A program made the translations under genes and the position numbers. The notes below the pieces were generated by a model. That model was not told the origin of the DNA, did not search any database, and saw only the letters and a list, made by a program, of their open reading frames with translations. Below, piece by piece: positions 18,669 through 26,741 of a DNA stretch of 64,000 bases (positions are counted from its first letter, which is position 1; each line of letters opens with the position of its first letter). The stretch comes from Thioalkalivibrio sp. XN279 (GTDB taxonomy: Bacteria > Pseudomonadota > Gammaproteobacteria > Steroidobacterales > XN24): the NCBI RefSeq assembly GCF_011089885.1, contig NZ_JAANBD010000023.1, positions 186,001 to 250,000 on the forward strand, written 5' to 3'.

Positions 18669-19557
18669 CTACAACTGCTTCGCAATCACCCGCGCGATGT
18701 AGTCGCCCCAGCCGACGGGGGCGGCCTCGGTCCACTCGGTGGAGCGGGCGAAGTCGACCTCGAACAGCTCGCGCTCGAGGGCCTCGACGAAGCGCGGGTC
18801 GGAGGTGGCGAGGTTGGTTTCCTGGTTGATGCGCAGGCTGAGCTTGTCGAAGTTGGCGGAGCCGATGATCGCCCAGTCGTCGTACAGCGCGGCCTTGGCG
18901 TGGGTCATGCCGGGGTAGACGAACACGCGCACGCCGTGGCTGATGAGCATCTGTGCGGCGACCAGGTTGGCGCTGTTCATGATCTTCGAGTCGCCCTCGG
19001 AGGGGAGGATCATGCGCACGTCGACGCCGCGGCGGCGCGCGCGGATGAGCTCGGCCAGCACCTGGCTGTCGGACCCCGTCCGGCGCGCGATGCACGACGA
19101 AATCCGCGCGGCGGACCGCCACCAGCGTGGCCTCGCCGGCCGCGGCCGGGGCGAACTGCTCCAGCAGCGCGGTGACCAGCGCCCGCCAGCGCGGATAGCC
19201 GAACAGCGCCACCGGCTCCCAGTCCTCGGCGAGCTCCGCCGGCTTCGCCGGCAGCGGCGTCTCGATGTCCATCACCGCCATGCGCAGGTGGTGGCCCGGC
19301 TCGTCCGGGCCCGGCGGCGACCACGCCGCGACCAGGCCGGCCTCACCCTCGTCGAAGTCGTAGCGGATGAGCAGGTGGCCGTCGCGGTAGAAGGCGCCGG
19401 CCGGCTGCAGCGAGACCAGCGCCTGCACCTCGGCGTCCGCGGTGTCGGCCGGGCCGGACGAGGTGCAGGCCGCCAGGGTGATTGCGAGGAACAGGAGGCA
19501 GGCAGCCGCGAAGTGGGTTCGCAGCACGGGCGGCACCGTTGGACGGTGGCGGGGCAT
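18669..19557 (-). pseudogene. disrupted lipoprotein-phospholipase D gene
   Basis: The first frame from 19557 encodes a lipoprotein signal (LAITLAACTSS, lipobox Cys) and a domain running to about RADFVVHRA near 19090. The frame then changes, and a second frame (19085-18669) encodes the C-terminal half of a phospholipase D/cardiolipin synthase-like protein (DSQVLAELIRARRRG, and the HKD motif HAKAALYDDWAIIGSANFD). The first HKD motif and the middle of the enzyme are missing. An internal deletion with frameshift explains this best. Confidence 0.72.
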
Positions 19558-19745
19558 GAACAGAGTTTAGGTGGATTCCCGGTGTTGGGGGAGTGGGAGG
19601 TCGGGCGCCTTGACTGCTCAAATCTCCGGGATATCCAGAGATTCTGGTTGTTCATGCCCGGCCTCGGTTCGCTATAGACTCTGGGTCAAGAGCCTGGATT
19701 CGCCGGCTTCGGATGACGCTCGAGGACGACTGAGGCGACCCCTCT

Positions 19746-19833
19746 TTACTAACCTATTTATTTGTTTGCGCTTGCCATTAGTGAACATATGTATTAGTTT
19801 GCGCGGGTCGTAAGCTAATTTAAAGGTTAGTAA
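19746..19833. promoter_or_regulatory. A/T-rich operator region of mmyA-mmyB
   Basis: TTACTAACCT (19746-19755) and AGGTTAGTAA (19824-19833) are perfect 10-bp inverted repeats bracketing the promoter region. In between are two TTTGCGC and two ATTAGT direct repeats. This A/T-rich block stands out from the GC-rich surroundings and ends one base before the mmyA ATG. Confidence 0.6.
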
Positions 19834-19834
19834 C

Positions 19835-20302
19835 ATGCGTGCCCAAGACCGGGTGCTGGCCCGGCGCCAGCTTGATAAGCGGCTGATCGCGATCAAAAAT
19901 CCTGAAGACCTCGCGCGCCCGCCACGCGGCTGGGTCAAGGCTATTCGCGAGGCGCTCGGCATGACCGCCTCGCAGCTCGGTGCACGGCTTGGCGTCAGCC
20001 AGGTTCGCGCGCTCGCGCTGGAGAAGGGCGAAGTCAGCGGCAGTATCACGCTGGCCTCGCTCGAGCGGGCGGCCCACGCGCTGGATTGCCGCCTGGTCTA
20101 CGCGCTCGTGCCGCGCAAGCCGCTCGAAGAGCTCGTGGAAGAGCGCGCAGCGAATCTTGCCGGCCGGCAGCTGCAAGCCACGCGCCACACGATGGCGCTG
20201 GAATCACAGTCAGTCGATGCGGCCGAGGAGTCTGCGCAATTCAAACGGCTGAAGCAGGAACTGATCGACAAGGCCGGGTCCGCGTTGTGGGAGGAGCAAT
20301 GA
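19835..20302 (+). CDS. mmyA: mobile mystery protein A (HTH regulator)
   Basis: A 155-residue protein with the MmyA pattern: LARRQLDKRLIAI near the start, GWVKAIREALGMTASQLGARL and VSQVRALALEKGE (XRE helix-turn-helix), then LERAAHALDCRLVYALVP and a C-terminal helix with ARHTMALESQ. MmyA always occurs next to the Fic protein MmyB, here overlapping it by 4 bases. It probably represses the pair through the repeats upstream and acts as antitoxin-like partner. Confidence 0.88.
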   Translation: MRAQDRVLARRQLDKRLIAIKNPEDLARPPRGWVKAIREALGMTASQLGARLGVSQVRALALEKGEVSGSITLASLERAAHALDCRLVYALVPRKPLEELVEERAANLAGRQLQATRHTMALESQSVDAAEESAQFKRLKQELIDKAGSALWEEQ

Positions 20303-20886
20303 ACGACCCGCTCGGCCCGCGGGACGATGCAGAGACGCCGCTCAGCCCGGAAGAGCGCGAGGGGATCATTCCGTCCTACATCACGTTGCGCGGCGAGCTC
20401 AACGCAGCCGAACAGGACAACATCCTGGAGGCCGAGAGCTGGGGGTTTCGCCGTCGGCGGAACGTGCTTGATGAATCATTCCTGAGCAACCTGCATCGGC
20501 GGATGTACGGCCGCGTCTGGCGCTGGGCGGGCCAGTACCGGCACAGCGACAAGAATATCGGCGTCGACTGGCCCACTATTCCGCAGCATTTGCGCCAGCT
20601 TCTCGATGACGTCCGCTTCTGGGTCGACCATCACACGTACGGGGCTGACGAGATTGCGGCACGCTTCCATCACAGGCTGGTCTGGATTCACTGTTATCCC
20701 AACGGCAACGGGCGCCACGGCCGGCTGGCCGCCGATCTCCTGCTCGCTTCGCTCGGCCAGCCACGCTTCAGTTGGGGCCGCGCGAACCTCGTTGACGTGA
20801 GCGAGACCCGGCTGCGATACGTCGCTGCACTCCGGGCCGCTGACAGCCACGACATCGTCCCGCTGTTGGAATTCGTGCGGTCATGA
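20299..20886 (+). CDS. mmyB: mobile mystery protein B (Fic domain)
   Basis: A 195-residue Fic-domain protein. The catalytic loop HCYPNGNGRHGRLAADLL near residue 134 fits HxxxxGNGRxxR, with the catalytic His and the nucleotide-binding GNGR; the usual acidic residue before GNGR is replaced by Asn, as in other MmyB proteins. Fic enzymes transfer nucleotide parts to proteins. It is translationally coupled to mmyA (ATGA). Confidence 0.88.
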   Translation: MNDPLGPRDDAETPLSPEEREGIIPSYITLRGELNAAEQDNILEAESWGFRRRRNVLDESFLSNLHRRMYGRVWRWAGQYRHSDKNIGVDWPTIPQHLRQLLDDVRFWVDHHTYGADEIAARFHHRLVWIHCYPNGNGRHGRLAADLLLASLGQPRFSWGRANLVDVSETRLRYVAALRAADSHDIVPLLEFVRS

Positions 20887-20931
20887 CGCCAACCCGGGAC
20901 GTATCAACCGCCCGCCAATTTCTTAAGCAGG

Positions 20932-21060
20932 CTAAGCAGCGACCGTAATTCCCGCCGTCCGCGAGCGGGGCGCCGGCCGCACGACGATCTCCACGTCCTG
21001 GTCGAGCGAGACCAGCGCCTGCATCAGGCGTTTCCGCGAGATGTTCTGCCGCACTGCCCA
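20932..21060 (-). pseudogene. C-terminal fragment of an XRE-type antitoxin gene
   Basis: The minus frame reads WAVRQNISRKRLMQALVSLD, QDVEIVVRPAPRSR and then stops, which is the C-terminus of XRE-family antitoxins. No helix-turn-helix or start codon precedes it. The fragment ends exactly where the 19-bp repeat at 21059 begins, so the rest was probably lost at the island junction. Confidence 0.65.
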
Positions 21061-21077
21061 GGCTCACCCCCTGAGCC
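21059..21077. repeat. 19-bp hairpin repeat, left edge of defence island
   Basis: CAGGCTCACCCCCTGAGCC, a hairpin GGCTCA-CCCCC-TGAGCC. An identical 19-bp copy is at 48369-48387. The same stem with other loops occurs at 50574-50590 and 57229-57245, so it may be a recurrent hairpin family rather than a dedicated attachment site. Confidence 0.75.
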
Positions 21078-21179
21078 CCCCAGCCCCCAAACTGGTACCG
21101 TCCACCCCGGACTGACTCCGAGGACCTTTCCGCGGGCCAGTGCCGCAAGGGCACGCAGATTCCCTACCTCTCACACCTG

Positions 21180-21794
21180 ATGGCCGTGGCCAGCCTCGTC
21201 ATGGAGGCGGCCGCCGACGGCGACGGCGAGATCCCCGAGGACTTCGAGGACCTGGTCATCGCCGGCCTGCTGCACGACGTGGTCGAGGACTGCGGCGGAC
21301 CGCCGCGGCTCCGGGACGTGCGGGCGCGCTTCGGCGACCGTGTCGGCGACATCGTCGAGCACTGCACCGACGCGATGCCGGCCGCGGGCGAGCAGAAGCC
21401 GCCGTGGCCCGAGCGCAAGCGCGCCTACCTCGCCAGCCTCGAGCACAAGGACGACTACCGCGCCCTGCTGGTCACCGCCGCCGACAAGCTGCACAACACC
21501 CGCGCCATCGTCACGGACCTCAGGAGGTACCAGCGCGAGGGCTGGCCGCAGGAGGATTTCTGGGTCCGCTTCGTGGCTGACAAGCCGGATACGGACCTCG
21601 AGAGACGCGTGCCGGAGATCCTCTGGTACTACCAGGCGCTGGCGGACGTGATTTCGCGCAAGGCCGAGGCAGAGGCCGAGGTAGCTCCGTCGGCACGGCT
21701 CGGGAGGCTGGCGGCGGACCTGCAGGGTGTGGTGCAGGAGATTCTGGGGTTTGCGGGGGATGCCGGGTTCAGTTTGAGAGCGCCGTTGTCATAA
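21180..21794 (+). CDS. HD-domain phosphohydrolase, 5'-truncated
   Basis: A RelA/SpoT-like HD hydrolase: AGLLHDVVEDCGG gives the HD pair and TAADKLHNTRAIVTDL the C-terminal Asp region. Sequence upstream of the first ATG still reads in frame as family-like QCRKGTQIPYLSHL back to about 21120, but no start codon exists before a stop at about 21072. Thus the N-terminal part of the gene is missing. Decayed fragments of the same gene recur at 24610 and 31083. It could be expressed from 21180 but is probably inactive. Confidence 0.7.
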   Translation: MAVASLVMEAAADGDGEIPEDFEDLVIAGLLHDVVEDCGGPPRLRDVRARFGDRVGDIVEHCTDAMPAAGEQKPPWPERKRAYLASLEHKDDYRALLVTAADKLHNTRAIVTDLRRYQREGWPQEDFWVRFVADKPDTDLERRVPEILWYYQALADVISRKAEAEAEVAPSARLGRLAADLQGVVQEILGFAGDAGFSLRAPLS

Positions 21795-22091
21795 GTTCGT
21801 CTCGCACTCTACGAGGTTAGTCTGAACAGCATGGACTTGCATGCTGAGGCTGCCCGGGCCCGAATTTCGGTATGCACCATTGGACTTTGAGATGGCATAG
21901 AGCTATTCGGTACCGCCCTTCCCTAACTTGATCGAGCCATTTTCTGTGGTATTGACGTGGATCCGGAAAGGCGCCCAATGGGCCGAGAGTGGCTGTCAGG
22001 ATCGTGGCATAATTGAGTGGTAATCGGGGGTCAACAGTGCGCCTTGGCGGTCGGGTTTGCGTCTACAACAATGCGCGGACGAGGTCGAAGC
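21795..22091. other. non-coding leader of the restriction-modification cassette
   Basis: I see no gene. It is richer in A/T than the sequence to its left and marks the switch in composition. TTGACG near 21952 and CATAAT near 22007 are possible promoter elements for the methyltransferase gene, but their spacing does not fit one promoter. Confidence 0.4.
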
Positions 22092-23168
22092 ATGAAGTAT
22101 CGGGTCATTGATCTATTTTCTGGAGCAGGGGGGTTGACCTGTGGATTCGTCGACCCTGGCTTCTGCGGGGAATTCACATCGGTCTTAGCCATCGACAATG
22201 ACCCCGACGCCGTGTTGACCCACAAGGCGAACTTCGGACCACATGCACTCTGCGTCGATATCGAGAAGTGGCTTTCCGAGACCAGGTCCCTTCCGTTAGC
22301 CGATATCGTGATCGGTGGTCCCCCCTGTCAAGGGTTTAGTTTGTTGAACAAGAACCGAGAGGGGGATCGACGTCGCGGGCTATGGGAGCCCTACATGGAT
22401 GTAGTAGAGAGATCAGCTGCAAGTCTATTCCTTATCGAAAATGTTGAGGGTCTCTATAAATCGCCGGAGCTTGTAGCTATAAGGTCGCGAGCGAAGGCCC
22501 TGGGATTTGACACTGCGGCGACAATACTTAACGCGGCGGATTATGGTGCGCCGCAAACGCGCCGCCGCACGATTGTGCTTGGTTGGCGCACGGGGCTTGA
22601 TGAGGCGCCGCTCTTATTCCCGCCGCCACAAACGCATTTTCCTCCGGATGATTCCCGGCAGCCCAAATGGAGGACAGTACGGGACGCTATTGAGGACTTG
22701 GGCCGCCCAGTCGGTACTGAGATCCGTAGTTGTCAGCCTCCCGATAATCTGCATTTCGGTCGAAGCCCTACGGATATAAGTTTGCGCCGCTATCAATGCG
22801 TTCCTGAGGGCGGGAATCGCTTCGATCTTCAGAGAAATGCGCCTGATATCACACCGCAGTGTTGGATAAGAAAGACTAGCGGCGGCACGGATTTGTTCGG
22901 CCGCCTCTGGTGGGATCGGCCCTCTGTGACAATCCGCACGGAGTTCTTTAAACCAGAGAAGGGTCGTTACCTCCACCCAACCCAACATCGACCCATAACC
23001 CATAGAGAGGCTGCCCGGCTGATGGGCTTTCCGGACCGCTTTGAATTCCGTGGCAGGAAGATCAGTATCGCGCGCCAGATTGGAAACGCCGTCTGCCCGC
23101 CGTTGGCTGGAGCGCTGGCTCGCATGTGTGCGGAATTGCTGCAGAGAAGGGATCAGGCTGCGGCTTGA
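22092..23168 (+). CDS. DNA cytosine-5 methyltransferase of a NaeI-type system
   Basis: A 358-residue C5-methyltransferase with all main motifs in order: I (IDLFSGAGGLTCGF), IV with the catalytic Cys (GGPPCQGFS, near residue 76), VI (ENVEG), VIII (APQTRRRT), IX-region and X (RQIGNAVCPPLA). ATG 22092 is chosen because motif I starts a few residues later. It protects host DNA at the restriction site. Followed by a Vsr gene (26 bases) and a NaeI-like endonuclease, which suggests GCCGGC as target, by analogy only. Confidence 0.92.
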   Translation: MKYRVIDLFSGAGGLTCGFVDPGFCGEFTSVLAIDNDPDAVLTHKANFGPHALCVDIEKWLSETRSLPLADIVIGGPPCQGFSLLNKNREGDRRRGLWEPYMDVVERSAASLFLIENVEGLYKSPELVAIRSRAKALGFDTAATILNAADYGAPQTRRRTIVLGWRTGLDEAPLLFPPPQTHFPPDDSRQPKWRTVRDAIEDLGRPVGTEIRSCQPPDNLHFGRSPTDISLRRYQCVPEGGNRFDLQRNAPDITPQCWIRKTSGGTDLFGRLWWDRPSVTIRTEFFKPEKGRYLHPTQHRPITHREAARLMGFPDRFEFRGRKISIARQIGNAVCPPLAGALARMCAELLQRRDQAAA

Positions 23169-23194
23169 GTATTTGGCTGCTCGTGTGATTTCGG

Positions 23195-23623
23195 ATGGTC
23201 GATTCACTAGATCCTGATCAGCGCCGCCGCTGCATGGCCTCGAACCGGTCCTGCGATACATCGCCCGAGACGAGACTTCGGCATCAACTCTGGCGTCGAG
23301 GACTGCGGTATAGGTTGAAGGTCCCTTTGCCTGGGAAACCAGATATCGTGTTTACAGGCTCAAAGGTTGCTGTGTTCGTCGATGGGTGCTTCTGGCACGG
23401 GTGTCCCAAGCACAAGAATTTGCCGAGGACAAACGCAGACTTCTGGAAGAAGAAGATCGATGCTACCCGCGCCCGAGATAAGAGAGTCACCCGACAACTT
23501 CAACGGGACGGCTGGTCCGTAATTAGAGTTTGGGAGCATGATCTGGGACGGCGCCTCGCAGTGACGGTGGGACGTATTGAGAAGCATGTTCGGACAAGAA
23601 TGGCCCACTCCGGAAAAAACTAG
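23195..23623 (+). CDS. vsr: very short patch repair endonuclease (Vsr), first copy
   Basis: A 142-residue Vsr nuclease. LPGKPDIVFTGSKVAVFVDG carries the catalytic Asp, followed by CFWHGCPKH and NADFWKKKIDATRARD. Vsr nicks next to T:G mismatches made by deamination of 5-methylcytosine, so it limits mutation at the sites modified by the methyltransferase just upstream. The position usually holding Thr in E. coli Vsr is Val here, as in many homologues. Confidence 0.92.
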   Translation: MVDSLDPDQRRRCMASNRSCDTSPETRLRHQLWRRGLRYRLKVPLPGKPDIVFTGSKVAVFVDGCFWHGCPKHKNLPRTNADFWKKKIDATRARDKRVTRQLQRDGWSVIRVWEHDLGRRLAVTVGRIEKHVRTRMAHSGKN

Positions 23624-23650
23624 CCGGTTGAGAGAGAGGGAATATCTGTC

Positions 23651-24520
23651 ATGAGTCCGGACCATCCCGACTTCGAACTCCTAGATCGAATTAGGCGCGA
23701 AGTCCTTGCACGGGCGGGCGGTTTAGAGGCTCTTCGAGACGCGTTTCCCGTTCTGATTCGGGATGCGATAGACGGGGTCGTTGATACTCCACGCACCGCC
23801 CGGTTGAAACTCGCGGATATCGAGAAAACTGAGAAGACCTATCTAGGCACTAGGGTTGAAATCCTATTTCGAGATTTTCTCGGCCTGCGGAAGGGCGTTC
23901 TCGATCTTGTCGTCGACGGCGTTGATGTCGATATAAAAAACACGATCGGAAGTAATTGGATGATCCCAACCGAGGCCGTTGGGAAGCCCTGTATTCTTAT
24001 CCGGTCCAACGAGGCGAAGTTCCTTTGTTCTCTTGGCTTGGTCGTGGCTCACGATGCTTATTTGACAGTCGGTGCGAATAAGGACAGCAAACGGTCCTTG
24101 TCCGCCCTAGGCCGGAAACAGATCATGTGGCTTTTGGAAGATGAGCCGTATCCCTCCAATTTCTGGGCTACGAAAGACGTTGCGGAAGCGATTTACATCA
24201 CCGATCCGGCTGTGCGCGCGGCTAATGAACGCATCGTCAGGTTGTTCACTACAACCTTAAAGGTGCCTATTGATCGTAGAGTGATCGAGGGCGTAGCACG
24301 CCAGAAAGACCCTATGAAGAGGCTTCGCAAAAATGGCGGTGCCCGGGACGAGTTGGCGCTAATGGGTATCGCCTTGCTATCAGGAAAGTACCACGGCGAA
24401 ATGATCGCCGAACTTGGTCTGCCATCGTGTTCCCCGGACCAGTTCATCGCTTACAAGCCAGAGACTCAAGCCGAACGGGAGCTGCTTGAGCGATGGGACC
24501 ACCTGCCTTCGTCCGTTTAG
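23651..24520 (+). CDS. NaeI-family type II restriction endonuclease
   Basis: A 289-residue protein. KTYLGTRVEILFRDFLGL near residue 60 and GVLDLVVDGVDVDIKNTIGS near 80-100 give the catalytic acidic residues and the D-I-K motif of NaeI, and NWMIPTEAVGKPCILIRSNE is also typical. The C-terminal half resembles the NaeI DNA-binding (Topo) domain. NaeI cuts GCCGGC and needs a second site as effector. GAGAGAGGGA precedes the ATG. Confidence 0.9.
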   Translation: MSPDHPDFELLDRIRREVLARAGGLEALRDAFPVLIRDAIDGVVDTPRTARLKLADIEKTEKTYLGTRVEILFRDFLGLRKGVLDLVVDGVDVDIKNTIGSNWMIPTEAVGKPCILIRSNEAKFLCSLGLVVAHDAYLTVGANKDSKRSLSALGRKQIMWLLEDEPYPSNFWATKDVAEAIYITDPAVRAANERIVRLFTTTLKVPIDRRVIEGVARQKDPMKRLRKNGGARDELALMGIALLSGKYHGEMIAELGLPSCSPDQFIAYKPETQAERELLERWDHLPSSV

Positions 24521-24609
24521 CATTGCTCAAATTCAGTCCCAGCTTCACCGAAATTTTGAGTAACGACCGCTGGCTAGTCGTAGCCGAGGCGGACATTTTC
24601 GAGCCGCAT

Positions 24610-24990
24610 TTGCCTGGGTATTTCGCCGAGATCGTCGAGCACCGCACCGACGACATGATCGCGCCCGGCGAGGCCAAGCCGCCTTGGGTCGAGCGCAAGC
24701 AGGCCTACCTCGCCATGCTCGAACACAAGGACAACTACCGCGCGATCCTCACCGACCTCAGGACCTTCGTCCGCGAGGGCCAGCCGCAGGAAGAGTTCTG
24801 GCGCCGCTTTGTGGACGACAAGCCAGGCACGGACCTCCAGCAGCGCGTGCCCGAGATCCTCTGGTACTACCAGTCGCTGGCGAATGTCATTTCGCGGAAG
24901 GCGTAGGAGAAGGCCAGGGTGGCGGCGCCGGGACGGCTCGGGCAAATGGCGGGGGAGCTGGAGAGTGCGGTGGGGGAGATGGTGGGGTTG
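24610..24990 (+). pseudogene. 3' fragment of the HD-phosphohydrolase gene, copy 2
   Basis: EIVEHRTDDMIAPGEAKPPW, VERKQAYLAMLEHKDNYRAI and RVPEILWYYQSLANVISRKA align with the end of the HD gene at 21330-21760. The HD-metal segment TAADKLHNT is deleted, and a TAG follows SRKA, after which the frame still resembles the family (GRLGQMAGELESAVGEMVGL). The HD catalytic motif is absent. It begins about 90 bases after the NaeI gene stop. Confidence 0.8.
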
Positions 24991-25018
24991 GTGGGGTTTG
25001 AACCCCGAGCCCCAGCGC

Positions 25019-25070
25019 CCTGAGGGAATACGTATTGAGTCAAGGGCCGATATTGGGCTAGAAAGCCCAG
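25019..25070. repeat. cassette-joint direct repeat, copy 1
   Basis: CTGAGGG, then a 40-base core from 25031 beginning CGTATTGAGTCAAG and ending in the hairpin TGGGCT-AGAA-AGCCCA. A second copy with about 6 mismatches in the core lies at 31243-31297. Each copy follows a decayed HD-gene tail. The core also precedes the HIT gene and may act as its promoter. Confidence 0.7.
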
Positions 25071-25091
25071 AAAGGCGCACCCGGAGATAGC

Positions 25092-25499
25092 ATGGACTGT
25101 CCCTTTTGCGAGCCTTCGCAAGAGCGAGTTTTTTACCAGGATGACCTGATTTGCTGCCTGTGGGACGCGTTTCCGGTCTCTGACGGCCACGCGCTCGTGA
25201 TCACTCGACGGCACGTGCCGACTTGGTTCGAGGCCACGCCCGAGGAGCAGGCAGCCGTCACGCGCGGAATCGAGATTGCCCGGCAAGAGATCGAGAAGAC
25301 CCGGCAGCCAGATGGCTACAACGTCGGCTTTAACGGAGGGAAAGCTGCCGGCCAGACTGTGTTCCATCTGCATGTCCACGTGATCCCGCGTTTTCGCGGG
25401 GACGTCGAGGATCCGCGGGGCGGCGTGCGGCATGTGATTCCGGGCCGGGCCGTATACGAAAAAGCATCGGACAGACGCAGGGGGACGGATGTCTCTTAG
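25092..25499 (+). CDS. HIT-family nucleotide hydrolase
   Basis: A 135-residue histidine-triad protein. CPFCEPSQERVFYQDD at the start and the active site QTVFHLHVHVIPRF near residue 90 match the HIT family, which hydrolyses nucleoside phosphoramidates and dinucleoside polyphosphates. CGGAG precedes the ATG. Its 3' end overlaps the HNH gene by 11 bases, which suggests the two are made together and may act in one defence module. Confidence 0.9.
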   Translation: MDCPFCEPSQERVFYQDDLICCLWDAFPVSDGHALVITRRHVPTWFEATPEEQAAVTRGIEIARQEIEKTRQPDGYNVGFNGGKAAGQTVFHLHVHVIPRFRGDVEDPRGGVRHVIPGRAVYEKASDRRRGTDVS

Positions 25500-26442
25500 C
25501 GCCTACCAAGAGAAGTTCCGGGAGCTGAAGGTCAACCAGGCGGGCGGCCGCTACAGCCCGCACAAGATCTGCATGCTACTGGCCGTGCTCGACATGGCAC
25601 GGAGCGGCGCTCTGACGAGGAACCGGATCGAGTACTCCCCAGCATTGCTGGAGCGGTTTCTAGAATACTTCGACGCGGTACGATCGCCCGGCGATCATCC
25701 AAAGCCGAACTATCCCTTCTTCCACCTCAAAGGTTCCCTGCAGGGTCGCCGCGCCTCATTCTGGCACTTGAAGGCGAAGCCAGGACGCGAGGCGGTCCTT
25801 CGCACCATGCGCTCGGCCCGATCACCGCAGGATATCGAGGAGAACATCGAATACGCCTACCTGGATTATGAGCTGTTCGAGTTGCTCCAGGACCCAGTCG
25901 CCATCGACCTTCTCTCTGCGACCCTAGCCGAAACATGGTTCCACCGGGGCCTTGATGAGCTTGGGAAGGTCGTCGAGATCAAGAGCCAAGTCTCGAACTA
26001 CGAGCTTCAATTGCGCCAACTCGGACGGGCGATCAAGGATGAGGCGGGGCCGCCAGCCTTCGTGCGAGACCCCGCATTTCGTCGCCTCGTCACAGAGATT
26101 TATGACTACCGGTGTGCTGCAACCGGTCTGAGGCTTGTGCTGCCAGACGGCTCGGCAATGGTCGAGGCGGCTCACATCATCCCCTTCGGCGAGAGTGGCG
26201 ACGATGACCCACGTAACGGTCTGGCCCTAACGCCTGATATGCATTGGGCGATGGACCAGTCCCTCATCGCGCCAGGTACTGATTTTCGTTGGCGGGTCAG
26301 TCCTCGGTTGGACGAACGGATTCCTGATCATCAAGTCTTCACCCGTTTGGCGGGGAAGCCACTCATCCTCCCCTCTGAAGCGCGAATGTATCCTCGTCGT
26401 GACGCGTTGGAGTGGCGTCTAAAAGCACTGAGGTTTGTATGA
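25489..26442 (+). CDS. HNH endonuclease with sulfur-binding-like N-terminus
   Basis: A 317-residue predicted restriction endonuclease. The HNH core is near residues 190-265 (YDYRCAATGLRL, then EAAHIIPFGESGDDDPRNGL and DMHWAMDQSLIAPG). The N-terminal part (GGRYSPHKICMLLAVLDMAR, then PNYPFFHLKGS) resembles the sulfur-binding domain of ScoMcrA-type enzymes that cut phosphorothioate DNA. That domain call is from pattern memory and needs a profile search. No dnd or ssp genes are in the window. Confidence 0.82.
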   Translation: MSLSAYQEKFRELKVNQAGGRYSPHKICMLLAVLDMARSGALTRNRIEYSPALLERFLEYFDAVRSPGDHPKPNYPFFHLKGSLQGRRASFWHLKAKPGREAVLRTMRSARSPQDIEENIEYAYLDYELFELLQDPVAIDLLSATLAETWFHRGLDELGKVVEIKSQVSNYELQLRQLGRAIKDEAGPPAFVRDPAFRRLVTEIYDYRCAATGLRLVLPDGSAMVEAAHIIPFGESGDDDPRNGLALTPDMHWAMDQSLIAPGTDFRWRVSPRLDERIPDHQVFTRLAGKPLILPSEARMYPRRDALEWRLKALRFV

Positions 26443-26741
26443 GAGGTAACGACGAGCGGATGCGACGGACCGCTTTCGTCCATGTCCGTCGGCTAACGGA
26501 GATTAGGTAGCACCTCACCGCGGCGGACCTTAAGCCTGGGTTCACGTTTGAAGGTGACTAGGACCCTTTGGCGAACCTGCAGCCCAGCATAGATGCATTA
26601 ATTACTTGCGGAAGGTCTTAATCCGCCGAGATTTTTCATGCGGTGGTGGAGGTTCGCGTCGGGGAGGCGGTTTCTAAGCTTCGCACGGGGCTGGTACTGA
26701 TGGGCGGAGGAAAGCAGCGCGGAGCCATCGGGGCAACACGG
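26443..26741. other. 299-base region between convergent genes
   Basis: No convincing gene, RNA or strong terminator is visible here. It separates the HIT-HNH pair (plus) from the 515-residue gene (minus). Confidence 0.4.

Noticed and set aside
17998-19557. A single 519-residue minus-strand protein spanning both genes
   Set aside because: The middle part is Arg-rich out-of-frame read-through. A signal peptide and AAGGAG mark a separate start at 18537, and the phospholipase half continues in another frame.
24976-25020. GGGGTTTGAACCCC, resembling a tRNA T-arm
   Set aside because: No anticodon arm, D-arm or acceptor stem can be built around it. It is a chance palindrome at the HD-gene tail.
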